Numbered from the stretch's first letter, positions 24,512-34,398 are shown. The stretch: DNA of 64,000 nt from Massilia agri (GCF_024753255.1 NZ_JANUHA010000008.1:62001-126000); one strand, 5' to 3'. Program-made: numbers and translations. Notes: a model not told the origin generated them from the sequence alone.

Positions 24512-25369
24512 ATGAACGCGTATTACATCGATCTCGGGTACAAGGACGTCCGCATCGGCATGTACGACCGCCTGGATTTCGACCAGGACGGCATCCCGCG
24601 CTACCGCTACCCGACGGGGCTCTACTACAACATCACTTTCATCTGCCACTTCGCGCTCTACCACCATTCGCGCTGGCTCAAGTTCGGGCGGCTCGAAGAC
24701 CTGCTGCTGTTCCTGCGGGTCAGCGAATGGATCGTCCTGCACGGCGAGGAAAGCGCGGACAGCTTCATCTTTCCCTACACCTTCCCCTATAGCTGCCCGC
24801 ATGCGCACCTGTCGCCGCCGTGGATCTCGGCGCTGGGACAGGGCCGCATGCTGTCGGTGCTATCGAGGGCCCATGCGATCACGGGGAAGGAGGAATTCCT
24901 GCGCGTGGCGCGCAAGGCGATGCGGCCCTTCGAGCTGCCGTCCAGCCAGTGCGGCGTGCAGGCGCGCTTTCCCGACGGCGGAATCGGCTTCGAGGAGTAT
25001 CCCGGCGTGGAGCCGAACCTGGTCCTCAACGGCCTGATCACGGCGCTGGCCGGCCTCTACGACCTGGGCGAAACGGGGAAGGCGCCGCGTGCCTGCGAAC
25101 TGTTCCGCCAGGGTGTCCTGAGCCTGGAGGCCAACCTGCACCGCTACGACCTGGCTTACTGGAGCGCCTACGACCTGACGGGCTATGTGGCGAGTTCCAA
25201 CTACCACCTCTACCACATCATGCAGCTCTGGGCCCTGTACGAGATGACGGGCCGCGAGGCCTTCAAGCGCACCACCCTGAAGTGGCAGGGCTACCGCAAG
25301 GGCCCGCGCTTCCACGCGACTTACCTGGTGTCGCGCGGGCGCACCTGGCTCAACCAGCAGCTGGCGTAG
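24512..25369 (+). CDS. D-glucuronyl C5-epimerase C-terminal domain-like protein
   Basis: The 285-residue protein resembles the catalytic (C-terminal) alpha/alpha-toroid domain of D-glucuronyl C5-epimerases, with aromatic-rich blocks GLYYNITFICHFALYHH, FIFPYTFPY and DLAYWSAYDLTGYVASSNYHLYH. Such enzymes invert C5 of uronic acids in polysaccharides. There is no signal peptide, so it probably acts in the cytoplasm on a precursor. It follows the GH1-RmlD gene, behind a terminator and a palindromic operator candidate, and so has its own promoter. Its stop TAG (25367-25369) is the first part of repeat copy B. Confidence 0.72.
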   Translation: MNAYYIDLGYKDVRIGMYDRLDFDQDGIPRYRYPTGLYYNITFICHFALYHHSRWLKFGRLEDLLLFLRVSEWIVLHGEESADSFIFPYTFPYSCPHAHLSPPWISALGQGRMLSVLSRAHAITGKEEFLRVARKAMRPFELPSSQCGVQARFPDGGIGFEEYPGVEPNLVLNGLITALAGLYDLGETGKAPRACELFRQGVLSLEANLHRYDLAYWSAYDLTGYVASSNYHLYHIMQLWALYEMTGREAFKRTTLKWQGYRKGPRFHATYLVSRGRTWLNQQLA

Positions 25370-25487
25370 GGGTGATCTGGTCCGGTGGACCAGATCACGC
25401 TTCGCCGACCGCGCGTTCAAATTTCTCTTGCGCTGCTACTGCGCGTCCGTGAGCTGAACGCGCGGTCGGCAGAGCCGACCACCCTAC
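25366..25487. repeat. Dispersed palindromic repeat, copy B
   Basis: The element runs from GTAGGGGTG to CCACCCTAC between two convergent genes. It contains GTGATCTGGTCC-GGT-GGACCAGATCAC as a perfect hairpin, then GACCGCGCGTTCA with its inverted partner TGAACGCGCGGTC, and a final GGTCGGC-AGA-GCCGACC hairpin. It supplies the TAG stop of the epimerase-like gene (25367-25369) and, on the other strand, the TAG stop of msbA (25484-25486). Confidence 0.8.
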
Positions 25488-27223
25488 CGTTCGTCGGCGG
25501 CGACGAACTGCAGGCGGTACAGGTTCGCGTACATGCCGTTCGCGTCGAGCAGCTCGGCATGCGTGCCCTGCTCGACGATGCGGCCATGCTCCATCACCAC
25601 GATGCGGTCGGCACGCTCGATGGTCGACAGGCGATGCGCGATCACGATGGTGGTGCGGCCGGCCATGAGGGTCTCGAGCGCCGCCTGCACCGCGCGTTCG
25701 GACTCGTTGTCGAGCGCCGAAGTGGCTTCGTCGAGGATCAGGATCGGCGCGTCCTTGTAGATCGCGCGCGCGATCGCCACGCGCTGGCGCTGGCCGCCCG
25801 ACAGGCGCATGCCGTTCTCGCCGATGCGGGTCTCGACGCCCTCTTCCAGCTTGGCCACGACATCAAGCAGGTGCGCGGCCTTGACCGCCGCCGCCAGGCG
25901 CTCGTAGTCGATGGACTCGAAGCCGTAGGCGATGTTGGCGGCCAGGGTGTCGTCGAACAGCACCACGTTCTGGCTCACCATCGCCAGCTGCGAACGCAGG
26001 CTGGCCAGCTTGATGTCCTGGTAGGGCACGCCGTCGAGCAGCAGGCGGCCGCCTTCCGGATCGTAGAAGCGGGTGACGAGGTTGACGAACGTGGACTTGC
26101 CGCCGCCCGACACGCCTACCAGCGCCACGGTCTGGCCGGGCTGCACGTCGAGCGTCACTTCGCTCAAGGCAGGGTTCATCGCGTTCGGATAGCGGAAGGT
26201 GACGTTCTCCAGGCGCAGGTGGCCCTGGGCGCGGCCAAGCTCGCGGGTGCCGGTGTCGACTTCCGGCGGCGAGTCGATCAGGTTGAACACCGTCTCGGCC
26301 GCGGCGATCCCGCGCTGCATCGGGCCGTTCACCTCGGCCAGGGATTTGAGTGGCGTGAGCAGCATCAGCATCATCGTCACGAACTGCACGAATTCGCCTT
26401 GCGTCATGTTCGCCTGGATCGCCAGCACGACCACCAGCGACAGCGCCATCGCGGTGGCGATCTGGGTGATCGGCGTGGTGGCCGCAAACGCCACCGTCAT
26501 GCGCTGGGAGAAGCCGAGCAGGGCCTGGCTGCGCTTGTGGAAACGGGCACGCTCGTAGCGCTCGCCCGAGAACACGCGGATCACCTGGTGGCCGCGCGTG
26601 GCTTCCTCGACCACTTGCGTCATCTCGGCCGTCACGCGCAGGTTCTCGCGGTTCAGGCGGCGCAGGCGGCCGGTGGTGGTGCGCACGATCACGGCGGTGA
26701 GCGGGACCACGACGATGGCGACCAGGGTCAGCTTCCAGTTCAGGTAGAGCAAGGTGCCGAGCAGGCCGATCACGACCAGGGTGTCGCGCACGCAGGCGAC
26801 GAACACCGACTGCAGCATGTCGACTACCTGGCGCACCTCGTTCACCACGACGTTGATGATCTTGCCGGTCGACTCTTCGTGGAAGCGCGCCACCGGCAGC
26901 CGCAGGATGCGGTCGAAGACCTGCGCGCGCAGGTCGTTGAGCACGCGGCTGGTGACCCAGTTGTTCAGGTAGGCGGTCGAGAAGGTGCCGATGCCGCGCA
27001 GGATGAAGATCGAGACCAGCACGCCGGGGATCCACCACAGGCTGAAGGGCACCTTTTCCTTGAAGCCGAGGTCGATCAGCAGTTGCAGCGCCTTGCCCAG
27101 CAGCGGCTGGGTGGCGGCGGTGAGCGCCATCGACAGCAGCGCGAGCCAGGCCCGGGTCTGGTAGGGCTTGACGACCGCCAGCAGGCGCTTGACGATCGTC
27201 TTGTTGTCTAACTTATTGTCCAT
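25484..27223 (-). CDS. msbA: Lipid A export ATP-binding/permease protein MsbA
   Basis: This 579-residue half-transporter has about six transmembrane helices (residues 20-300) and a C-terminal nucleotide-binding domain. The latter holds Walker A VGVSGGGKSTF, the signature LSGGQRQRVAIARA and Walker B PILILDEATSALD. Length and sequence style fit MsbA, which flips lipid A-core across the inner membrane. Its ATG overlaps the end of the O-antigen ligase gene by 11 bases, tying core flipping to O-antigen ligation in one message. The stop lies in repeat copy B. Confidence 0.9.
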   Translation of the reverse strand: MDNKLDNKTIVKRLLAVVKPYQTRAWLALLSMALTAATQPLLGKALQLLIDLGFKEKVPFSLWWIPGVLVSIFILRGIGTFSTAYLNNWVTSRVLNDLRAQVFDRILRLPVARFHEESTGKIINVVVNEVRQVVDMLQSVFVACVRDTLVVIGLLGTLLYLNWKLTLVAIVVVPLTAVIVRTTTGRLRRLNRENLRVTAEMTQVVEEATRGHQVIRVFSGERYERARFHKRSQALLGFSQRMTVAFAATTPITQIATAMALSLVVVLAIQANMTQGEFVQFVTMMLMLLTPLKSLAEVNGPMQRGIAAAETVFNLIDSPPEVDTGTRELGRAQGHLRLENVTFRYPNAMNPALSEVTLDVQPGQTVALVGVSGGGKSTFVNLVTRFYDPEGGRLLLDGVPYQDIKLASLRSQLAMVSQNVVLFDDTLAANIAYGFESIDYERLAAAVKAAHLLDVVAKLEEGVETRIGENGMRLSGGQRQRVAIARAIYKDAPILILDEATSALDNESERAVQAALETLMAGRTTIVIAHRLSTIERADRIVVMEHGRIVEQGTHAELLDANGMYANLYRLQFVAADER

Positions 27224-28511
27224 GCTTGTTGTCTAGGTTTAACTTCGCAGCCTTCGCATTCAGGCAGAAGCCCATGAGCAGGAACACCATGAGCGCGTAG
27301 AACATGCTGCCCTTCAGGGACCAGAAAATGACCTCGGTCAGGCCGAAGCTGAAATAGCTGAGCACCACCAGCATGCCGGCCAGCGCCGGCGCGAACATCT
27401 GCGCGGCCTGGGGGCTCAGGGGTGATTCTCCGCGGTAGGCGCCGCGCCCCAGGGCGCGCGCGAAGAAGGCGAAGGGTGCGGCCAGGATGCCGATCCAGGC
27501 CGCCAGGCCGAAGACGCCCCCGGTGGCCATGGCCTGCAGCGCGTCGTTGTGCAGGTGGTCGGGCGCCAGCACCACGTCCTGCAGCTTGCCCTCGTCGACC
27601 AGGCGGCGCAGTTCCTGCCGCACGGTCGAGGGGTCGCGCCCGAACAGCGGCTGTTCCTCGATCAGGTAGCGCGCGCCCGTCCACAATTCGAGGCGGATGC
27701 CGACGTTGCTGAAGGCGCTGCCGCCATCCATCCAGGTCTGCACGTCGTAGATGCCCTGCTCGACCCGCTGCGCCATGCCGGTGGCCGGAATGAAGAAGGT
27801 CGAGGCGAACAGCGCGAAGCTGCCCACCACAAGCAGGCGCACGCGACGGCTCTTGAGCAGGCGCGCATAGGTCAGGAACAGGATGGCGGCCAGCGCCAGC
27901 GCGACCCAGCCGCCGCGGGTGCCGGTGGCGATCATGGCCGCCAGCCCGGCGACGGCGCCGATGGCGGGCAGGATCGCCTTGCGGGTGCTGTGACGGTAGT
28001 CGATGGCGGCGGCCAGCGCCACCAGGCACAGGCACAGCGCGAGGTCGCCGAAGGTGATCGGATTGAGCCAGCCGCCGGGACGCGGAATCTCCTGCACAAT
28101 GCGTTGCCAGGCCACGAAAGGCAGCGCGGCCACCGCGCCGGCAGTCACGCCCCACCACAAGGTGGCACGCTGCGGCTGCGCCAGCAGCACCAGGGCGGCC
28201 GCGCTCAGGCCCATCAGCATGCGCGCGGGCTTGTCGAGGTAGCGCAGGTCGGTTTCCGGGCGCAGCAGCACGCAGGCCAGGGCGAGCAGGAGGTTGAAGG
28301 CGAATGCGGCCACCACCCAGCGGATGTCCGGCCAGTGCGGGCGAAGCGCCTGCCACGCCTTGCGCGGCACGATCAGTGCGGCAAGCACGAAAACGATGCT
28401 GCTGAAGCCGATGCCGGACGGGGTGATGAGGCTGAGGAAAGGGAACAGGAAAACCAGCACGCCGATCAAACGCTGCATCGGCGTCCCGATTGCCATCGGA
28501 TTATTGTTCAT
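27213..28511 (-). CDS. waaL: O-antigen ligase family membrane protein
   Basis: The 432-residue protein has about ten to twelve transmembrane helices and a long periplasmic loop (about 250-340) with GIRLELWTGARYLIEEQPLFGRDP and the conserved HLHNDALQAMATGG, the His-bearing block of Wzy_C/WaaL proteins. WaaL joins undecaprenyl-linked O-polysaccharide to lipid A-core in the periplasm. It is co-transcribed with msbA and divergent from a glycosyltransferase gene. An ABC-dependent O-polysaccharide operon that would supply its donor lies at 52668-62862. Assignment to ligase rather than polymerase rests mainly on the msbA neighbour. Confidence 0.8.
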   Translation of the reverse strand: MNNNPMAIGTPMQRLIGVLVFLFPFLSLITPSGIGFSSIVFVLAALIVPRKAWQALRPHWPDIRWVVAAFAFNLLLALACVLLRPETDLRYLDKPARMLMGLSAAALVLLAQPQRATLWWGVTAGAVAALPFVAWQRIVQEIPRPGGWLNPITFGDLALCLCLVALAAAIDYRHSTRKAILPAIGAVAGLAAMIATGTRGGWVALALAAILFLTYARLLKSRRVRLLVVGSFALFASTFFIPATGMAQRVEQGIYDVQTWMDGGSAFSNVGIRLELWTGARYLIEEQPLFGRDPSTVRQELRRLVDEGKLQDVVLAPDHLHNDALQAMATGGVFGLAAWIGILAAPFAFFARALGRGAYRGESPLSPQAAQMFAPALAGMLVVLSYFSFGLTEVIFWSLKGSMFYALMVFLLMGFCLNAKAAKLNLDNKHGQ

Positions 28512-28567
28512 TCATGTTCTTGTAGGATATTCTTGCCTGCCTTGTAGCGCGTGTTTATTGGACCCCC

Positions 28568-29416
28568 ATGCAGCAATCCCCGACCATTTCTGTCGTGATC
28601 ACCACGTACAACCGCCCCGACGCCCTTGCGGCGGTGGTGGAAGCCTGTTTCATGCAGGACGACAAGAATTTTGAAATCATTATCGCTGATGACGGCTCGA
28701 CTGCCAACACGCGGGATACCGTCGCACGGCTGGCCGCAGGCGCGCCGGTGCCCGTGAAACACGTCTGGCAGCCGGACGAGGGCTTCCGCGCCGCGATGGC
28801 GCGCAACCGCGGCACGCTCGCGGCAACCGGCGACTATATCATTTTCCTGGACGGCGACTGCGTGCCGCAGCGCGACTTCATCGCCCGCCACCGGCGACTT
28901 GCCCGCCCGGGCTTCCTCGTTTCCGGCAGCCGCATCCTCCTGAGCCAGGCCCTGACCGAACGCGTGCTGCGCGAGCACATCGACGTCGCCGGCATGAGCG
29001 TATTCGCCCGCGTGCGCCACCGTCTGCGCGGCGACATGAACAAGGTGCTGCAGACGATGCTGCGCTGGCCCGACCTCGGCCGCGTGCGCCGCAGCTTCAG
29101 CTGGCGCCGCATCAAGAGCTGCAACCTGGCTGTCTGGCGCGCGGACCTGGACAAGGTCAACGGCTTCGACGAGAGCTTCGTCGGCTGGGGCCACGAGGAT
29201 TCCGACCTGGTCCTGCGCCTGTTCCACGCCGGCGTGCAGCGCAAGGACGGCGCCCTGGCCACCGAGGTGCTGCACCTGTGGCACCGCGAGGCCAGGCGCG
29301 ACGAGGAATCCAGCAACCGCAAGGTGGTCCTCGAACGTGCCGCGAACAAGACCATCCAGGCCGTGCGCGGACTGCGCGAACATGCGAACGAAGGGCCCTT
29401 CACCTTCCCCGGCTGA
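28568..29416 (+). CDS. Family 2 glycosyltransferase
   Basis: The 282-residue cytoplasmic enzyme has a GT-A fold: SVVITTYNRPDAL near the start, DDGS (residues 41-44), the metal-binding FLDGDCVP (about 94-101) and a C-terminal domain with FDESFVGWGHEDSDLVLRL, typical of the GT2 group with a galactosyltransferase-like C-terminal region. It is divergent from the O-antigen ligase gene, so LPS core synthesis is the likely role. Donor and acceptor cannot be told. Confidence 0.87.
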   Translation: MQQSPTISVVITTYNRPDALAAVVEACFMQDDKNFEIIIADDGSTANTRDTVARLAAGAPVPVKHVWQPDEGFRAAMARNRGTLAATGDYIIFLDGDCVPQRDFIARHRRLARPGFLVSGSRILLSQALTERVLREHIDVAGMSVFARVRHRLRGDMNKVLQTMLRWPDLGRVRRSFSWRRIKSCNLAVWRADLDKVNGFDESFVGWGHEDSDLVLRLFHAGVQRKDGALATEVLHLWHREARRDEESSNRKVVLERAANKTIQAVRGLREHANEGPFTFPG

Positions 29417-29513
29417 TGCAGCGCGCATGTTCCTGGCATGCATAGATTGACCATTCGGACAGGGGCATGCAATCATCGATTGATCAGCCAACTGTCCCGA
29501 AAGGTAGGTCAAC

Positions 29514-30587
29514 GTGCGTCAAATGTATGCATTTCTCCTTGCAACAGCGGTTTCCGGCACTGCCGCCGCACAGGCCTACCAGCCCGATTTCGACCCCGGC
29601 AAACTGAAAGGCCCGGCCAGGGGTCCCGCCAACGAAGTGATGGTGCTCGGCTCGCCCCACCTGTCCTACTTCCCGAAGACCTTCGACCCCGCCACCCTGC
29701 GCGGCCTCGAGGACCGGCTGGCCGCTTGGAAGCCGGACATGATCAGCATCGAGGCGCTGTCGGGGGCGCAGTGCGACCACGTGCGCCGCTATCCGGGCCG
29801 CTACAAGGACACCATCGAGACCTACTGCTGGGACCCGGCGCCGGCCCGCGCCGCAACCGGGCTGGACGTCCCGGCCGCCACCGCGCAGGCCGAGGAGATG
29901 CTGGCATCCTGGCCCGCGAACCCGTCCGCCAGCCAGCGCCGCCGCCTGGCCGCCCTCTTCCTGGCCGGCGGCGAACGCGCCTCGGCCACGGTGCAGTGGC
30001 TGCGCCTGCCGGAGGCCGAGCGGCGCGCCGGCGACGGTCTCGACGACAAACTGGTAGAGATGCTGAACAAGCTGAAGGACCGGCGCGACGAAAGCATTCT
30101 CATCGCCGCCCGCCTGGCCGCGCGCCTGGGCCACGAGCAGGTTTACGCGATGGACGACCACACGGCCGACCGCATGGTCGCGGATGAAGCGGGCTGGGGC
30201 GCCGCGATCAAGAAGGCCTGGGACAATCCGGCGGCCAACAAGCGCCGCGCGGCCGGCAAGGCAGTGCAGGAGAAACTGGGAACGCCGGAAGATGTACTGG
30301 CGGCGTACCGCGTCTACAACTCGCCGGAAGAGATGCGGCTTGCCCACCAGGGCGACTGGGGCGCCGCGCTGGAAGAGCTGTCACCGCAGCGCTTTGGCCG
30401 CCAGTACGTGGGCTACTGGGAGACGCGCAACCTGCGCATGGCGGGGAATATTCGCGATGCGATGACGCCGCGGCCGGGCAGCAGGATGCTGGTGGTGGTG
30501 GGGGCGTCGCACAAGGGTTATCTGGAGGCGTATCTGCACCAGATGCATGATGTACGGGTGGTAGACACGGCGCCGATGCTGAAGTGA
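29514..30587 (+). CDS. Secreted or periplasmic DUF5694-like protein
   Basis: The 357-residue product has a signal peptide (about 1-20, ending GTAAAQA). A domain begins EVMVLGSPHLSYFP and ends in RMLVVVGASHKGYLEAYL. The spaced His-containing strands resemble DUF5694 and the wider TraB/erythromycin-esterase-like group of putative metal hydrolases; catalysis is unproven. I place the start at GTG 29514, with AAGGTAGG five bases upstream; ATG 29523 is an alternative. It is a single gene, convergent with dnaE across repeat copy C. Confidence 0.68.
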   Translation: MRQMYAFLLATAVSGTAAAQAYQPDFDPGKLKGPARGPANEVMVLGSPHLSYFPKTFDPATLRGLEDRLAAWKPDMISIEALSGAQCDHVRRYPGRYKDTIETYCWDPAPARAATGLDVPAATAQAEEMLASWPANPSASQRRRLAALFLAGGERASATVQWLRLPEAERRAGDGLDDKLVEMLNKLKDRRDESILIAARLAARLGHEQVYAMDDHTADRMVADEAGWGAAIKKAWDNPAANKRRAAGKAVQEKLGTPEDVLAAYRVYNSPEEMRLAHQGDWGAALEELSPQRFGRQYVGYWETRNLRMAGNIRDAMTPRPGSRMLVVVGASHKGYLEAYLHQMHDVRVVDTAPMLK

Positions 30588-30611
30588 TGCGTTAGCGGCG
30601 TGCGAAGTTTT

Positions 30612-30745
30612 CGTAGGGTGGGCAAGTTCCTTGCCCACGCGTTCAGCCGGCGGAAACGTCGCCACGGCGCATCCGTGAATTGAACGCGTGGGCGGCTCCA
30701 GCGCGCAGGAAAATTGGTATCCGGGGTATAGCCGCCCACCCTACG
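30612..30745. repeat. Dispersed palindromic repeat, copy C
   Basis: The element starts CGTAGGGTGGGCAA and ends GCCCACCCTACG, with internal TTGCCCACGCGTTCA and the inverted TGAACGCGTGGGC. It fills most of the 168-base gap between the convergent DUF5694-like gene and dnaE. Copies C and D belong to a GGGCAA subtype; A and B to a GGTCGG subtype. Unlike A and B, it does not provide the stop codons of the flanking genes. Confidence 0.8.
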
Positions 30746-30755
30746 ACAATCCGAA

Positions 30756-33700
30756 TCAGTACTCCACCGCCACATCCTTCGCCCCGATCACCAACTCAAG
30801 CTGCTGCTTGAGCGTATCCGACGGCGCCACGCGCCACTCGTCGCCCAGCTGCAGCGTGGCCTCGACACCCTGCGGCTTGATGCGCAGGCTGACCGGCATG
30901 CCGTTCTCCAGGCGGTGCGGCTGCAAGACCTCGGCCAGCTTGGCCGGGTTGAGGTCGCAGGACACGTCCATCTCCAGCTTGAAGCCGTACTGGATGCGCG
31001 CCGCGGCGATGTCGAAGGCCTTTTCGGCCGTGATGCGCAGGCCGCCGTTGAAGCGGTCTTCCGACACCTTGCCGACCACCAGCAGGAACTCGTCTTCCTT
31101 GAAGATGTTCTTGTTCTGCTCCATCAGCTCGCTGTAGATCGTCACCTCGACCACGCCGGTCTTGTCGTCCAGCGAGACGATCAGGATCTTGCCGCGCTGG
31201 GTCATCTGGGTGCGCACGCCGGTGATCACGCCGCACAGCATGCGCGGGTCGCGCGAGGGCTCCAGGTCCTTCAGCTTGGTCTTGGCGAAGCGCCGCACCT
31301 CGGCCGCATACGAGTCGAACATATGGCCCGACAGGTAGTAGCCGAGCGCGATCTTCTCTTCGGCCAGCTTCTGGCGGTCGGTCCAGGGGGTCGCCTTCAC
31401 GTATTCCGGCGGGGCCACCAGGTCGGAATCGTCACCGCCGAACAGGCTCACCTGGTTCGCGCTGGCGGCGGCCTGGCCGGCCGCTTCCATCGCGAAGCCG
31501 ACGGAAGCCAGCAGCACGGCGCGGTCGACGCCGAAGCAGTCCATGGCGCCGGCGCGGATGAGCGACTCGATGGTGCGGCGGTTGATCTGCTTGCGGTCGA
31601 CGCGCATGCAGAAGTCGAACAGGTCCTTGAACTTGCCGCCTTCCGTGCGCGCGGCGATGATGGCCTCGATCGCGCCCTGGCCGGCGCCCTTCACGCCGCC
31701 CAGGCCGTAGCGGATGTTCGCCACCTGCTTGCCGGTGACGGAACGCGGCGGGCCTTCCGGGGTGAAGCGGAACTGCGATTCGTTGACGTCGGGCGGCAGG
31801 ATGGTGAGTTTACAGACGTCGATCGCATCCTCGACCAGGATCTTGATCTTCTCGGTGTCTTCCATCGCCAGCGACATGTTGGCTGCCATGAACGCGGCGG
31901 TGTGGTGCACCTTCAGGTACGCCGTGTGGTAGGACAGCAGCGCATAGGCGGCCGCGTGCGACTTGTTGAAGCCGTAGCCCGCGAACTTCTCCATCAGGTC
32001 GAAGATCTCGTCGGCCTTTTCGGTCGACAGGCCGTCTTTCGCGGCGCCCGCGCGGAAGATCTCGCGGTGCTCGGCCATTTCCTCGGCCTTCTTTTTACCC
32101 ATCGCGCGGCGCAGCATGTCCGCGCCGCCCAGCGAGTAGCCGCCGACGATCTGCGCCATCTGCATGACCTGCTCCTGGTAGACCATGATGCCGTAGGTCT
32201 CGGACAGGATGGACTCGGTACGCGGGTCCGGGTAGTCGAACTTCTCGCCGTGCTTGCGTTTGCAGAAGTCGGGGATCAGGTCCATCGGACCCGGGCGGTA
32301 GAGCGCCACCAGCGCGATGATGTCCTCGAAGCGGTCGGGACGCGCATCCTTCAGCATGCCCTGCATGCCGCGCGATTCAAGCTGGAAGATCGCGACGGTC
32401 TTGGCGTCGGACAGCAGCTTGTACGAAGGCCGGTCGGTCAGCGGCAGCGACTCGAGGTTGAAGTCGGCGTCGGCCGGATCGAGCGCACGGATGTAGTTCA
32501 CCGCGCGGTCGAGGATGGTGAGCGTGGTCAGGCCCAGGAAGTCGAACTTCACCAGGCCGACGGCCTCCACGTCGTCCTTGTCGTACTGCGAGACCACGCC
32601 GGCGTCGCCGCCCTGGGTGTACAGCGGGCAGAAGTCGGTGAGCTTGCCCGGCGCGATCAAGACGCCCCCGGCGTGCATGCCGATGCCGCGGGTGATGCCC
32701 TCGACCTGCTGGGCGAGGTCGAGCAACTGCTTGACCTCTTCCTCGTTCTCGAGGCGCTCCTTGAGCAGCGGTTCCTCTTCGATGGCTTCCGCGATCGAGA
32801 CCTGCTTGCCCGGCTTGAAGGGAATCAGCTTGGAGATGCCGTCGCAGAAGTTGTAGCCGAAGTCGAGCACGCGGCCGACGTCGCGGATCGCGCCCTTGGC
32901 CGCCATGGTGCCGAAGGTGGCGATCTGCGATACTGCATCACGTCCATACAAATCTTTTACGTGCTGGATCACGAGTTCGCGCTTCTCCTGGCAGAAGTCG
33001 ATGTCGAAGTCGGGCATCGAGACGCGTTCCGGGTTCAGGAAGCGCTCGAACAGCAGGTTGTATTTCAGCGGGTCGAGGTCGGTGATTTTTAACGCATAAG
33101 CGACAAGGGAACCCGCACCCGAGCCGCGGCCCGGGCCGATCGGCACGCCGTTGTTCTTGCCCCACTGGATGAACTCCGCCACGATCAGGAAGTAGCCCGG
33201 GAACTTCATCTTGATGATGGTCTGGTTCTCGAACTCCAGGCGCGCCTCGTAGCGCGGCCGCTCCTTCTCGCGCTGCTCTTCGTTCGGGTACAGCTGCACC
33301 AGGCGCTCTTCCAGTCCTTTCTTCGTCTCCGAGACGAGGAAGTCGTCGATGGTCATGCCATCCGGGGTCGGGAAGTCCGGCAGCTGGGGCTTGCCCAGCG
33401 TGAGGGTGACGTTGCAGCGCTTGGCGATTTCCACCGAGTTGGCGAGCGCGCCCGGCAGGTCGGCGAACAGCTCGGCCATCTCCTGCTGCGACTTGAAGCA
33501 CATCTCTTCGTTGAAGCGGCGCACGCGCTTGGCGTTGGCCAGCATTTCGCCTTCGGCGATACAGGTGCGCGCCTCGTGGGCGATGAATTCGTCCTTGCTG
33601 ATGAACTGCACCGGATGGGTGGCCACCACCGGCAGCCCCTGGCGCGCAGCGAGGGCCACCGACTGGCGCACGACCTGTTCCTGGTTGGCCTGGCCGGCGC

Positions 33701-34253
33701 GCTGGATCTCGATGTAGAAGTGGCCCGGGAAGATGCGCGACCAGCGTTCCGCCGCGCGCTCGGCGCGTTCGATGTCGCCCTGCTCGAGGGCCTGGCCGAC
33801 GTCGCCAAAAGACGCGCCCGAGAGCACGATCAGGGCATTGGCCTGGTCGACGCCTGGTTCCAGGGTCGAGGTCGAGGTGGCGAGCGCCTCCAGCCACTCG
33901 ACGCGGATCTCGGCGCGGCCCTTGTACTGGTTGGTGAGCCAGGCTTTCGACAGCAGCTCGCACAGCTGCAGGTAGCCGGTGCGGTTCTTCGCCAGGATCA
34001 GCAGGCGCGAAGGCTTGTCACGGTTGTCGTCGTTGGTGATCCAGGCGTCGACGCCCACGATCGGCTTGATCCCCTTGCCGCGCGCCGCCTTGTAGAAGCG
34101 CACCAGGCAGAACATGTTCGCCAGGTCGGTCACCGCGAGCGCGGGCTGCCCGTCCTTCGCGGCGGCCGCCACGAGGTCGTCGATGCGCACGAGGCCGTCG
34201 ACGATGGAGTATTCGGAATGGACGCGGAGGTGGGTGAAGATCGGGGAAGTCAT
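30756..34253 (-). CDS. dnaE: DNA polymerase III alpha subunit DnaE
   Basis: This is the replicative polymerase catalytic subunit, 1165 residues, the full length for the E. coli-type DnaE. It has an N-terminal PHP domain (THLRVHSEYSIVDGLVRIDDLV), the palm with the catalytic aspartates in MPDFDIDF and a third in LVKFDFLGL, the fingers and helix-hairpin-helix region, and a C-terminal OB fold (GKILIVSLDDKTGVVEV). It is a single gene on the minus strand with no partner operon visible. Its stop lies just beyond repeat copy C. Confidence 0.98.
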   Translation of the reverse strand: MTSPIFTHLRVHSEYSIVDGLVRIDDLVAAAAKDGQPALAVTDLANMFCLVRFYKAARGKGIKPIVGVDAWITNDDNRDKPSRLLILAKNRTGYLQLCELLSKAWLTNQYKGRAEIRVEWLEALATSTSTLEPGVDQANALIVLSGASFGDVGQALEQGDIERAERAAERWSRIFPGHFYIEIQRAGQANQEQVVRQSVALAARQGLPVVATHPVQFISKDEFIAHEARTCIAEGEMLANAKRVRRFNEEMCFKSQQEMAELFADLPGALANSVEIAKRCNVTLTLGKPQLPDFPTPDGMTIDDFLVSETKKGLEERLVQLYPNEEQREKERPRYEARLEFENQTIIKMKFPGYFLIVAEFIQWGKNNGVPIGPGRGSGAGSLVAYALKITDLDPLKYNLLFERFLNPERVSMPDFDIDFCQEKRELVIQHVKDLYGRDAVSQIATFGTMAAKGAIRDVGRVLDFGYNFCDGISKLIPFKPGKQVSIAEAIEEEPLLKERLENEEEVKQLLDLAQQVEGITRGIGMHAGGVLIAPGKLTDFCPLYTQGGDAGVVSQYDKDDVEAVGLVKFDFLGLTTLTILDRAVNYIRALDPADADFNLESLPLTDRPSYKLLSDAKTVAIFQLESRGMQGMLKDARPDRFEDIIALVALYRPGPMDLIPDFCKRKHGEKFDYPDPRTESILSETYGIMVYQEQVMQMAQIVGGYSLGGADMLRRAMGKKKAEEMAEHREIFRAGAAKDGLSTEKADEIFDLMEKFAGYGFNKSHAAAYALLSYHTAYLKVHHTAAFMAANMSLAMEDTEKIKILVEDAIDVCKLTILPPDVNESQFRFTPEGPPRSVTGKQVANIRYGLGGVKGAGQGAIEAIIAARTEGGKFKDLFDFCMRVDRKQINRRTIESLIRAGAMDCFGVDRAVLLASVGFAMEAAGQAAASANQVSLFGGDDSDLVAPPEYVKATPWTDRQKLAEEKIALGYYLSGHMFDSYAAEVRRFAKTKLKDLEPSRDPRMLCGVITGVRTQMTQRGKILIVSLDDKTGVVEVTIYSELMEQNKNIFKEDEFLLVVGKVSEDRFNGGLRITAEKAFDIAAARIQYGFKLEMDVSCDLNPAKLAEVLQPHRLENGMPVSLRIKPQGVEATLQLGDEWRVAPSDTLKQQLELVIGAKDVAVEY

Positions 34254-34372
34254 CCTTGCATTTTACCGCGACCGGTGCCGGTCAGGCATCTTGGAATTGC
34301 CTGCCAACATGCTTGCGTGGCGATTTCGCCAATATGGGTGAGAGCGATATTCAACAGGTGCCGGGCAGGATG

Positions 34373-34398
34373 AAAAAAGCCTGGCGCTGCCAGGCTTT
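34373..34398 (-). terminator. Terminator downstream of the PEP-CTERM gene
   Basis: On the minus strand AAAGCCTGGC, loop AGC, GCCAGGCTTT is followed by further T residues (six in all). It lies beyond repeat copy D, 122 bases after the stop of the PEP-CTERM gene at 34520 and upstream of dnaE, and should end that transcript. Confidence 0.8.
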
